Positions 42,692 through 50,700 of a stretch of DNA of 64,000 bases are shown one piece after another. The position numbers and the translations under genes were made by a program. Source of the DNA: Halorussus marinus (GTDB lineage: Archaea; Halobacteriota; Halobacteria; Halobacteriales; Haladaptataceae); contig NZ_SBIV01000007.1 in NCBI RefSeq assembly GCF_004765795.1, positions 62,001 to 126,000 on the forward strand. The letters are read 5' to 3'. Numbering within the stretch: position 1 is the stretch's first letter; each line of letters starts with the position of its first letter. The notes under the pieces were generated by a model. That model saw nothing but the letters and a program-made list of their open reading frames with translations, did not search any database and had not been told where the DNA came from.

Positions 42692-42711
42692 ACGGGCGGC
42701 GCGCCGCCCGT
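42692..42711. repeat. 20-bp perfect GC palindrome
   Basis: ACGGGCGGCGCGCCGCCCGT is identical to its complement. It lies 110 bases before the HTH gene at 42824, in a gene-free GC-rich stretch (42470-42790) in which nothing else was recognised. It is an operator, a terminator of the divergent unit, or chance in GC-rich DNA. Confidence 0.6.
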
Positions 42712-42790
42712 GAACGGCCGAGGGCCTTCATCGTGTTGCTCACCCAGCAACCTCAGCTGAGTCAGTCATACTCGTTGCGAGATAGCGAAG

Positions 42791-42802
42791 TTATTTAAAT
42801 AT
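42791..42802 (+). promoter_or_regulatory. TATA box of the HTH/nucleotidyltransferase operon (copy 2)
   Basis: TTATTTAAATAT lies about 22-33 bases before the ATG at 42824, a spacing that predicts a near-leaderless transcript. It matches the position of the TATA box of the paralogous operon at 31741. Confidence 0.65.
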
Positions 42803-42823
42803 CGGTTCGTATCTACGCAACAG

Positions 42824-43747
42824 ATGCTTACCGAAGGCGAGGTTCGCGCGCTCACCGTCCTTCACGGTGAGCAGACAGTCTCCGAATTTGCGACCCAGCT
42901 GGACCGCAGTCTCAGCTACACGTCTGAACTTGTCGATCGTCTCGAAGCGACCGGACTCGTCGAGACGCGTCGACAAGGGAAAACAAAGCAGATCCGGCCA
43001 TCGGACGCGAAAGCACTCGAACTCCTCGCAGACATCACCCAAGAGTATTCGCACATCGACTGGCCTGAACTGTTGTCGGGTGCGACGCTCCGCGTTCTCT
43101 ACTATCTTGAAACACCGCGGGTCGTAATGGAGCTCGCACGCCGGGCCAACATTCACAGGAGTACCGTCCATCGCGCCCTCGATCCACTTCAGCATCGAGG
43201 GATCATCTACGAAACTGACGAGGATGCATATGTGCTGAACGAGGGATTCGAACAACTGAGTACGCTTGCTCGGGAACTCGTTCACCACGACCATCGCCAG
43301 ACCGTCGAACAACACACCGACACCTACACGATTCTCTGGGAGTCACTCGACGAGTTCCTCGTCCAGACCGCAGATGAGATTACCGCCGAGGACTTCCTTT
43401 CGACGGGGCCAGAGCGTTTCCAGACCTACGACCTGCCCCTTCTGGCCCGCGACCGTCGGTACTATTTCCATTCAGAGACGATGAATGATCTCTCGCCGGC
43501 GATGCTGTGCTGTCATATGCTCGTAATCGATTCGGGCGCACGTACCCAGTCATACTGTCTGCTCCTGCTCAGCCACGTTGACGTCGACCGTGACGAACTG
43601 CGTGACCAGGCCACAAAGTACGGCGTCGACGATCTCGTCGAGGACTTGCTCACGTATCTCGACACGAGTGGCGAGGAGCGGGCATCTCGACTTCCCGAGT
43701 GGGAAGAGTTCCAAGAATTGGCTGCGGACTACGGGGTGTCAGCATGA
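42824..43747 (+). CDS. Winged-helix regulator/antitoxin partner (copy 2)
   Basis: A 307-residue protein homologous throughout to the one at 30766-31716. It has an N-terminal winged helix (LHGEQTVSEFATQLDRSLSY), a second winged helix (PRVVMELARRANIHRSTVHR, about 103-122) and the shared alpha/beta part (LCCHMLVIDSGARTQSYCLL). It overlaps the next gene by four bases (ATGA). Probable transcriptional autoregulator and antitoxin of an AbiE-like module. Confidence 0.72.
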   Translation: MLTEGEVRALTVLHGEQTVSEFATQLDRSLSYTSELVDRLEATGLVETRRQGKTKQIRPSDAKALELLADITQEYSHIDWPELLSGATLRVLYYLETPRVVMELARRANIHRSTVHRALDPLQHRGIIYETDEDAYVLNEGFEQLSTLARELVHHDHRQTVEQHTDTYTILWESLDEFLVQTADEITAEDFLSTGPERFQTYDLPLLARDRRYYFHSETMNDLSPAMLCCHMLVIDSGARTQSYCLLLLSHVDVDRDELRDQATKYGVDDLVEDLLTYLDTSGEERASRLPEWEEFQELAADYGVSA

Positions 43748-44556
43748 GGGCGCGATTCGACAGTTCGTACATTCGGTCGGAACTCGAGCGCATCGGCGAG
43801 CAGCTAGACGATCCACTCACTGTCTTCTTGATCGGCGGTGGGGCAATGGCGTTCCAGGATCTCAAGACCACTACCAAGGATATCGATCTCATCGTCGCAT
43901 CCGGTGATGACCTCGGGCAGCTCCAAGCAGTACTGCTCGAACTTGGTTACGATATCGTTCGGGAACCGGACGAAGAATACGAAGCGCTCGGTGCTCAGCG
44001 AATCCTCGAGAACGATGATGGGTGTCGAATCGACATCTTTCACCAGCAGGTAATCGATAAACTGGTTCTTTCTGACGGGATTCGGAAGCGTAGCGAGCGG
44101 TACCTCAACCCCAGCAACTTGGTGGTCGAACTCGTGAGCCCAGAGGACATCTTCCTATTCAAGGCGGTCGCCGGACGGGTGGACGATATCGAAGATATGT
44201 TTTCGCTGCTGCAGACTGACCTCGATTTCGACGTCGTCGAAGCAGAACTCGCCGCGCAGATCGACCTCTTGGATCAAGAGCTATTCGTAACATACGTGAA
44301 CGAGGCGTTGGCCGATCTCACCGAGCAACACAACGTGAGGACACCCCTGCATGAGCCGGTCGCGGAGATTACAGAGCGCGTATACGAGGAACTCGAAGTG
44401 CTTCACGCCCTCGACGAACCGAAATCTATGCCTGCCCTCCAGCAGGAACTCGATTACACCACGGTTGAATTACAGGATATCGTGAGTCGTCTCGAGGAGA
44501 AAGACGCAGTCAAGGGAACCGCTGATCGCATCGAGCGTCTTTCGACGACGATCTGA
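43744..44556 (+). CDS. Nucleotidyltransferase-fold protein, possible toxin (copy 2)
   Basis: A 270-residue protein from the ATG at 43744, whose first codons are ATGAGGGCGCGA. The signature is TVFLIGGGAMAFQDL followed by TKDIDLIV and the third acid in CRIDIFHQQ, then SPEDIFLFKAVAGR, which is shared with copy 1. The C-terminal helical and winged part (LQQELDYTTVELQDIVSRLE) is also shared. Predicted to transfer a nucleotide to an RNA or protein target and probably toxic when freed from its partner; this role is inferred from module layout. Confidence 0.72.
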   Translation: MRARFDSSYIRSELERIGEQLDDPLTVFLIGGGAMAFQDLKTTTKDIDLIVASGDDLGQLQAVLLELGYDIVREPDEEYEALGAQRILENDDGCRIDIFHQQVIDKLVLSDGIRKRSERYLNPSNLVVELVSPEDIFLFKAVAGRVDDIEDMFSLLQTDLDFDVVEAELAAQIDLLDQELFVTYVNEALADLTEQHNVRTPLHEPVAEITERVYEELEVLHALDEPKSMPALQQELDYTTVELQDIVSRLEEKDAVKGTADRIERLSTTI

Positions 44557-44615
44557 CGGCGAGGGATACCGGAATCTATGGCGTAATGCCAAGCGGTGCG
44601 GCTTATTGGATACTT

Positions 44616-44635
44616 TCCCTATCCATGGATAGGGA
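44616..44635. repeat. 20-bp perfect palindrome between convergent genes
   Basis: TCCCTATCCATGGATAGGGA equals its own complement. It lies in the 165-base gap between the ends of the nucleotidyltransferase gene and the convergent gene at 44722. It could be a two-way transcription stop, though no long T-run follows it on either strand. Confidence 0.65.
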
Positions 44636-44721
44636 GACTCCCCATTAGTCGCGGTCAAGCGCGACGTCGACTTCGTCAACGAGGTCCTCCATGGAAACGG
44701 TGTAAGCGTCGGCAACATGTC

Positions 44722-45045
44722 TCACTCAACGAGATGCTCATCGAGGTCGTGCGTCCAGTACGTCGCGGGCCCGCCAGGACTACATCGCGCACACAGCTGC
44801 AGCGGCCCCTCGAGATGGCCGAGTTCCACACGGAAGCGCGTGAGCGCCGCGAGAGCGTCGACGACGAGCCCACAGCCATCGCAGGCGTCGCGATCGCGCT
44901 CGTCGGGATCCGGCTCCATCTGGATCGCGCAGTCGACGCAGATAGGGTGGGTGACCCGCTCATCTTCCCCCCAGGTGTGGGCCTCGCCAGTCTCGGTGCT
45001 GGGCGGAGCGTCGCAGAACGCACACCCTGTAAGCGTCTGCTGCAT
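44722..45045 (-). CDS. Cysteine-rich haloarchaeal protein (DUF7558-like)
   Basis: A 107-residue protein with four CxxC-type pairs (GCAFCDAPP, PICVDCAIQ, ACDGCGLVV, LCARCSPGG), so it probably binds two zinc ions. I associate the start MQQTLTGCAFCDAPP with a haloarchaeal family of unknown function. The start overlaps the stop of the gene before it by a base or so, indicating an operon. Confidence 0.72.
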   Translation of the reverse strand: MQQTLTGCAFCDAPPSTETGEAHTWGEDERVTHPICVDCAIQMEPDPDERDRDACDGCGLVVDALAALTRFRVELGHLEGPLQLCARCSPGGPATYWTHDLDEHLVE

Positions 45046-45335
45046 TACTCCGCCTCCGCGTCGGCGTCGCGGCCGGCCGTCCAGCCACGGTGGAAGACGG
45101 CCAATTGCGTCGTCGAGTCGAAGGTAGTAACACTCGGCTCGTGAACGAGAACGCGATCCTCGGGAACGGGTGTGACGACGTCCGCGTCGATGAGGTCGTC
45201 GACTAGGCTGCGGGCCGTTGCGTCGTCGACGTCCGCGGTCGCGACGCTCGCGGCGTCACGGTCCTGTGCGAGGAGTTCGGTTTCGAGCTGTTCGTGGTCG
45301 GCACTCGTGTCGTCGTGAGGATCGGGACCAGCCAT
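45045..45335 (-). CDS. Hypothetical acidic protein
   Basis: A 96-residue protein (MAGPDPHDDTSADHEQLETE at the start; ATARSLVDDLIDADVVTPVP in the middle, helix-rich). No family was recognised. It leads directly into the cysteine-rich gene. A weak hairpin element and the second TTAACCAAC inverted repeat lie upstream. Confidence 0.6.
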   Translation of the reverse strand: MAGPDPHDDTSADHEQLETELLAQDRDAASVATADVDDATARSLVDDLIDADVVTPVPEDRVLVHEPSVTTFDSTTQLAVFHRGWTAGRDADAEAE

Positions 45336-45362
45336 GGTGAATCACGCCGCGCACGCTCTCGC

Positions 45363-45383
45363 GCGCTGCACGCCTCCCGGCGC
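45363..45383 (-). promoter_or_regulatory. Weak hairpin element with TTTATC box
   Basis: GCGC (45363-45366) pairs with GCGC (45380-45383). The coding-strand interior reads GGGAGGCGTG, preceded by CTGTTTATCG. It lies about 28 bases before the ATG at 45335. A poorer match to the family. Confidence 0.4.
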
Positions 45384-45504
45384 CGATAAACAGCCCAGTC
45401 GGAGGGCGTCAGTCCGACCCTGGGTCGCGATACTCGAAAACGGCAACGTCGCGGAGGGATAGGGCGGTGGGCGGGGGTTGAGGGCATGAATTCTGGCAAC
45501 GTCG

Positions 45505-45546
45505 TTAACCAACACTTCGACAGAACTGGTCCCGAGTGTTGGTTAA
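45505..45546. repeat. TTAACCAACACT inverted repeat (copy 2)
   Basis: TTAACCAACACT (45505-45516) and its exact complement AGTGTTGGTTAA (45535-45546) flank an 18-base spacer. It lies just beyond the stop of the 45556 gene and upstream of the 45335 gene, the same arrangement as copy 1 at 38998-39038. Confidence 0.75.
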
Positions 45547-45555
45547 GAGTGTGGC

Positions 45556-45996
45556 CTATGGAGTCCGGAGTTCCTGAACCGGCTTCACGTTGAACGTGTC
45601 CGGCTCGCTGGCTGCTGCTTCTCGTGTGCGTTCCGCTTGTGAGGCTGCCGACCGGGTGAGCTGGGTGACGAGTTCGTCGCGAACGATCTCCCGAGGAACG
45701 GTTGTCTCGTGCCAGCCCAGCCGGGCGTCGAAGTGCCGCTTTTGGAACTGCTCGCTGACGTCGTCGACGGCGACGTACTGCGTGCGGTTTGTCCCCCGGA
45801 CCTGGTGGGTGACGACGACTGCCCCCACGTGCTCGTGCGTCAGCTCGATTAGGGCACACTCCACGAGCGCGACGAGCGACGCGTGATCGCGGTCGTTCGG
45901 GATCGCCACCTCGAGGTCTGCCCACGGAGCCTCCCCGTCGGAGTTGGTTGCTGCTTGCTGTACCGTCTGCGTTTGGGTCGTACGTTCCGAAGCCAT
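45556..45996 (-). CDS. Conserved hypothetical protein
   Basis: A 146-residue protein (MASERTTQTQTVQQAATNSD at the start). It has a central alpha/beta stretch (DHASLVALVECALIELTHEH, then VGAVVVTHQVRGTNRTQYVA) and a helical, alanine-rich C-terminus. No family was recognised. It lies downstream of the primase-polymerase gene on the same strand, with a hairpin element between them. Confidence 0.6.
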   Translation of the reverse strand: MASERTTQTQTVQQAATNSDGEAPWADLEVAIPNDRDHASLVALVECALIELTHEHVGAVVVTHQVRGTNRTQYVAVDDVSEQFQKRHFDARLGWHETTVPREIVRDELVTQLTRSAASQAERTREAAASEPDTFNVKPVQELRTP

Positions 45997-46020
45997 CGTC
46001 TATCGGGGGCACGTGATGTA

Positions 46021-46041
46021 CCCCGCCGCCCCCTGGCGGGG
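46021..46041 (-). promoter_or_regulatory. GC hairpin element (variant loop)
   Basis: CCCCGCC (46021-46027) pairs perfectly with GGCGGGG (46035-46041). The coding-strand loop is AGGGGGC. It lies 25 bases before the ATG at 45996. The box before it is TCTGTCACC, not T-rich, so it is a partial family member. Confidence 0.5.
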
Positions 46042-46070
46042 GTGACAGACGTGCCGCTGCGGTCGCAACG

Positions 46071-47324
46071 CTACTTGGACCGACCGCCGAATAACCGACC
46101 CAACAGTGAGGATGACTCTGACTCACTACTGTTCTCACTCGTAGTAGCGGCGTGCTCGCCCTGGCACTCCTCCTCCTGGCCACGGGTGGCGAGTTCGTCA
46201 GTGAGTCGCTTGACCTCCGCTTCGAGAGCGTCGATGCGCTCGGTTTTCTCCGTGAGTGTCGCCTCGAGCTCGTCGACGCGGTCGCTCAAGATCTGGTTCT
46301 TCTCGGCGAGATACGCGCGACTCCGCTCCGAGTCAGCAGCGCCGACGTCTGGCGACGATGTGGCGGGGATCTCGTCCGCGGTATCGTCGCCGGCGTCCGG
46401 GTCGTAGAACTCCGAAGTAGTCGCAATTGCTCGCTCGATGGTCTTCTCCCCATACGTCGACCCATCAGCGTAGTGGACCTCGTCCCACTTCTCCCGAAGC
46501 AATCCTGACTGGCGAAACAGGTGATCCATCTGCGTCCGGTCGCCGCCGGTCCAGAACGCCAGCAGACAGCACAGCGCCATGTCGGCCTCGGACTGGCTGT
46601 CGTAGCCGGCTGTGTTCCCGTTCCAGAGCCGCTCGAACTTCTCGCCGTTCGATGCATTCCGCGCTTTCTCGAGGAGGTCCTCGTCTTCGAGGTCGACGTC
46701 AACGCCGGCTGCACCGGTCGTCGGTGACTCGTCGTCAGCGCTACCACGCTGTTCGGACTCTGCTGCCGTGTCACGCTCTGTCTCCTGAACGTACTCACGG
46801 TGAATCGCTCTGAGCGCGTCCTGTCGACGTGCGACGCACGTTGGTGTCCGCTCGACGTGATCGCCAGTGACGGTGAAAAATCGTGCCGTGTCGTACAGTT
46901 CGATGCTCCCGCGACGGTTCCGCCCCTCGGGAAGTTCGCCCCTGATGAGGACGTGATAGCCGGTGCCGGACGGTGACACCTCCGTATAGGAGTCGAGGCG
47001 CTCGATGATGTCTAGTGCCGCGTCGTCGACGTCGCCGGTTTCAGGATCACGGCAGTCGTCCAGGTCGACACCGACGATGGGATCGTCGTCGGTAAACACG
47101 AACCCAACGCCATCGGCGTGTGCCGTCTCGGTGTAGTCGAGCGCTGTCTCGAAGCTCGCCCAGGTCTCCGACTCTGTTGATGACGCGAACCCCCCACCTC
47201 CCGGCGTCACCGGAATCTTCGTCGACTTGCCGTCCCGCTCCTCTTCGCGCCAGCACACCCACTGGTCCCGTTCGCGTAGCGTCTCCGGAATCGCCTCCGA
47301 TTCGTCGATACTACTCTCACTCAT
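46071..47324 (-). CDS. Primase-polymerase (AEP/NrS-1-like) replication protein
   Basis: A 417-residue protein. The N-terminal 165 residues match the archaeo-eukaryotic primase-polymerase fold of phage NrS-1 and plasmid PrimPols: PIVGVDLDD (metal-binding acids, about 82-90), SPSGTGYH (117-124) and IELYDTARFFTVTGDH (141-156). The next part (WNGNTAGYDSQSEADMALCC, about 220-240) resembles the helical domain that follows PrimPols. The end is a coiled coil (SDRVDELEATLTEKTERIDA). No helicase domain is present. It probably primes or copies element DNA; iteron-like repeats lie directly upstream. Confidence 0.78.
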   Translation of the reverse strand: MSESSIDESEAIPETLRERDQWVCWREEERDGKSTKIPVTPGGGGFASSTESETWASFETALDYTETAHADGVGFVFTDDDPIVGVDLDDCRDPETGDVDDAALDIIERLDSYTEVSPSGTGYHVLIRGELPEGRNRRGSIELYDTARFFTVTGDHVERTPTCVARRQDALRAIHREYVQETERDTAAESEQRGSADDESPTTGAAGVDVDLEDEDLLEKARNASNGEKFERLWNGNTAGYDSQSEADMALCCLLAFWTGGDRTQMDHLFRQSGLLREKWDEVHYADGSTYGEKTIERAIATTSEFYDPDAGDDTADEIPATSSPDVGAADSERSRAYLAEKNQILSDRVDELEATLTEKTERIDALEAEVKRLTDELATRGQEEECQGEHAATTSENSSESESSSLLGRLFGGRSK

Positions 47325-47446
47325 CCTCACATAGCACCTCGCATGGCTCTCACTGGCTCTGAGCCAGCACAGACTTCACGCTGCTCTGCGTGTCGATCCA
47401 ATCCCTTGGTCCCAACGGGGAACCCCCGTTCTATCCTAGTTGGTTT

Positions 47447-47622
47447 TTGCCGTAACAGATCATTCAAATCAGTGAAATCCTGGGTCTGAGGCTCCCGATA
47501 CGTGCATACAGCAAAATCTCTCCAGAATGCTTGTGTTACGGCATTTCGGTTGGTTGCCGTAACCCCTCTCCGTCTGCTGATTTCGGTGCTGCGGAGACGA
47601 TATGCCTCGATGTTTCCGTAAC
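47447..47622. repeat. Iteron-like CCGTAAC repeats, possible replication origin
   Basis: GCCGTAAC occurs at 47449-47456 and 47556-47563, its complement GTTACGGC at 47535-47542, and a variant TCCGTAAC at 47615-47622. An AT-rich stretch follows at about 47,645-47,680, and an AACGGGG/CCCCGTT hairpin lies at 47413-47430. This gene-free gap (47325-47712) lies just before the primase-polymerase start, where an origin or its own operator would be expected. No protein gene was recognised in it. Confidence 0.6.
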
Positions 47623-47712
47623 GCGAGAGGCATTTCCTGTTATGCAAACTCAAATTTACATTTACGATATATTTGGCGCTGAGTGTGGATTGCATTGTAT
47701 TCCCCTCCAGAT

Positions 47713-50700
47713 CTATTCTGATTTGAGTGCAAGCCCCTCGTAGTATCGAACAGAGTCGCCGTTCTCATTGTCTGTGTTCCGCTCGAACGTGACATAGTTC
47801 CCGAGGCGACGGCCGAACCAGGGTTTGCTATCTGTATCAATCCCGTGAGCCTCAGCCCACTGCTCGTAGATTTCGTAGACATCTCCGGCGGCTACTCTGC
47901 TTTCCGGATCTTCGACGAGGTGTGTCTCTGCGAATCGCTCAACAACCGCCTCTGGATCCTCAGCAATATCGTCAATCGATGGCTGAGGCGCCTGCTGAAT
48001 ATGGTCTGCCTGTTCTCCTGTCGTTTCTTCGCACCCACTTGTGGTGACGGTATCGAGTAAGGTGTCCATCGAGTACGTACCGTCAGTATCGTACACGACC
48101 GGGTTGCCTTCTTCAGGGAGAATGACGATAGCGTACGACGTGGGGCTATAATCGGGTGTCTGGAGTTCGGCTTCGGGGACGAATGGCTTCTTGATACGCA
48201 CCCAGTCGCCCTCGAACGCCGATTTCGTCTCGTAGATGTGTTGCTCACCGTGCTCGTATACGACGTACTCGTCGGCAGCGTGGTCGTAGCTGTAGATAGC
48301 TGGAACACGATCTTTCGAGAGTTTTCCAAGCGACTCGAGGCGGATATGTTCCGTCCCGCTGGCATCACGAAGGACGATCTCGTCGCCATCACGCTGCCAG
48401 ATGTTCTGAGTCCCGTTCTCGTCGTCGGTCGCCGGTCGGACGGCCGTCACTCCACCTTCTTCGGTCGCTCCACCGTTGAACGTGAGATTCGAGTCAGTCG
48501 TGTAGAACCGTGTCTCACCATTCTGGAGTGTGCGAACGGGTGGTGTGAGAATGCCGTCGACACGCTCGGCCCACTCAGTTTCGTCGTTTCCTGGTCGAAC
48601 GACAAACAGCGGGATATCCCCTGCTTCTTGGGCTTTCCGGAGATTCGTGAGCACCTTCGCGGGATTCTCGGGTGTCGTCGTTTCGACTTCGATGGCGAAT
48701 CGGTCGGAAACGTCGGGGTGGCTCGCCCTCGCGTCAGGTTTCTCGCTGCCATCCTGTGCGAGGATCGAGACGGTGAAACCGAGTGCAGTGAGTTCTTCTT
48801 CGATCTGAAGGAGTGCTGCGTCGTGGGCACTCCCACCGGCGGCCTGCACGCCACCAGTATCGGGTGTCGCGACCTTTTCTCCGGCGTCAGTGAGCCGGAT
48901 GCGGAGCTCGTCGGCGTCGATATCGACGGTCGTATCGAGGTATCGTGATCGTTCGCGAATGTCCGCGAGTGCATCATACGATGGCGGCTCGGCGTCGACG
49001 TCGTCAAAGAGGCGTCTGAGTTCGTCGTCAACCGCTTCAACGGCCACCCAACCGTTCTCCTCACGGCATCCTTCTCGAAGCTGGAGACTCCGGACCACCG
49101 TCGCAATCGCGACGTCCAGGTCGTCGCTCGCGATATCGAGCACTCCGTGTCCGTCGGTCGGTGTTCTCGTTGTTGAGGCGTCTGTTGCAGCCGGCACGCC
49201 GTGTTCCTCGCTGATGTTCTCGTGCATCGAGGAGAGTGTCTCAGTGAACTGCTCCTCTTCACGCTCTGTGAGCGGAGATTCGCTCTCGGGGTGGCCCGGT
49301 GGAATCGGGAGTGGTTCGAGACTGAACGGATACGGCCCCGTTTCACCGAACGTCGGGCTTGGCAGGCTGGCGATCCACTCCCCTCGTGGCAACGAACGAA
49401 TCCGATTGGCGAAATCCGCGGGGTCCATCTCTTCGTGGGCCATCGCTCGCGCCAGTTCCCGGTCGACGTTGATTTTCCCGATGAGTGAACTGCCGATGTT
49501 GTTCAGAGCATTCAGGTAGATCTTCCGCCCACCTTCAGCCTCCATCTGTTCGGGGAACTGCATCGACAGGCCAACAGAGAGCCGGAATCCCCGGCCTTTC
49601 TCGAGGAGATCATTCATGATGTCGGAGACTACGACCGACGCTGCCTCGTCGACGAGCAAGTTCACGACGTAGTCGTCCGAGTGCTGGGAGAGGGCCTGTT
49701 TGCGGTCCTTGAGAGCTGCATCGAGATTGGTCAGGATCACACCAGTCATGATCCGGGCAGCGTCGTCGCGGAGATCTCCGAGGTCGAAGAGGATGACCGT
49801 ATCCTCGTCGAGGACATCCCGAAAGTCGAACTGGTTCTCGGTATTGTTGAAGATCTGCCGCAGGTGCGTATCCTGTGAAATGTACGCAAGGCGGTTTCCG
49901 ACACCCCCCATCACGTTCGCGAAGGTGTTCGAATCTAACTGGAGTTGCCGTCGAATCGTCCGCGTGACTTCCTCGTCGCTCGACCGTGGGGCGTCGCCGA
50001 TGTTCTCGTTCGGTGGCCCGGCCTCCCAGAGCTGGTCGACGACGTGTTCGAGCTGTCGGTGGGCAAAGTAATCCGTCGACGCTCGGTAGAGCCCGTTCTC
50101 ACGCCCGTATTCCTCGTCGAACAGTGCCTTGATGAGTGTCTTGATGAGAGTTGGAGCCACAGTCGCCCGCTCGTAGCGGTCGGTTCCCATCACGAGCTTC
50201 AAAATCTCTTCGTAGTGGTCGGCCTTCCGTTGGACGGCGTCTTCGCGGCGCCGTCCGCTCTCCATCGACGGTTCGAGATCGAAAAACGAGAACCCGGGGA
50301 GGACGTCCGGAATCGGGAAGTGGACGACGTTCTCTTCGAGGTCGGTCATTCCGAACCGACGCGCGTGAGCCCGCATGTAATTCTGGGCCATATCGTCGTT
50401 TTTCGGGATGATGAGGATCGTCGGCCCCTCGGTGTTGTCGTACAGCGACAGCATATCGTTGATGAGGGCTTTCGACTTCCCAGAGCCGGTTGTTCCGAAC
50501 CGGCCGTAATGAGTGGGCAGCAGTCCGGGTGGAATGTGTGTCGGCTCGTCTTCGGCCTCGCCGGTGTCGTCGAGGGCATACCCGATTGCCATCCCGTCTC
50601 GGAACTCACTCATGAGGTCTTGGTGCGGACGGGGCAACGGATTCCGACTCTGCTGTTCCGCACGCGTCCCCCGTGTCCCCTCGACAGTAAGCTGTTCCGA

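Noticed and set aside
42131-42692. Arginine-rich frames across copy A of the non-coding element and its flank
   Set aside because: They are not kept in copy B, where insertions change the frame while the helices are preserved; structure, not protein, is conserved.
44640-44720. A short minus-strand peptide tail (SMEDLVDEVDVALDRD) resembling an antitoxin end
   Set aside because: No start codon or upstream part in frame could be found; it is too short to support even as a relic.
47447-47622. CRISPR-like array
   Set aside because: The repeats are only eight bases, irregularly spaced and partly inverted, which suits iterons or operators and not CRISPR.
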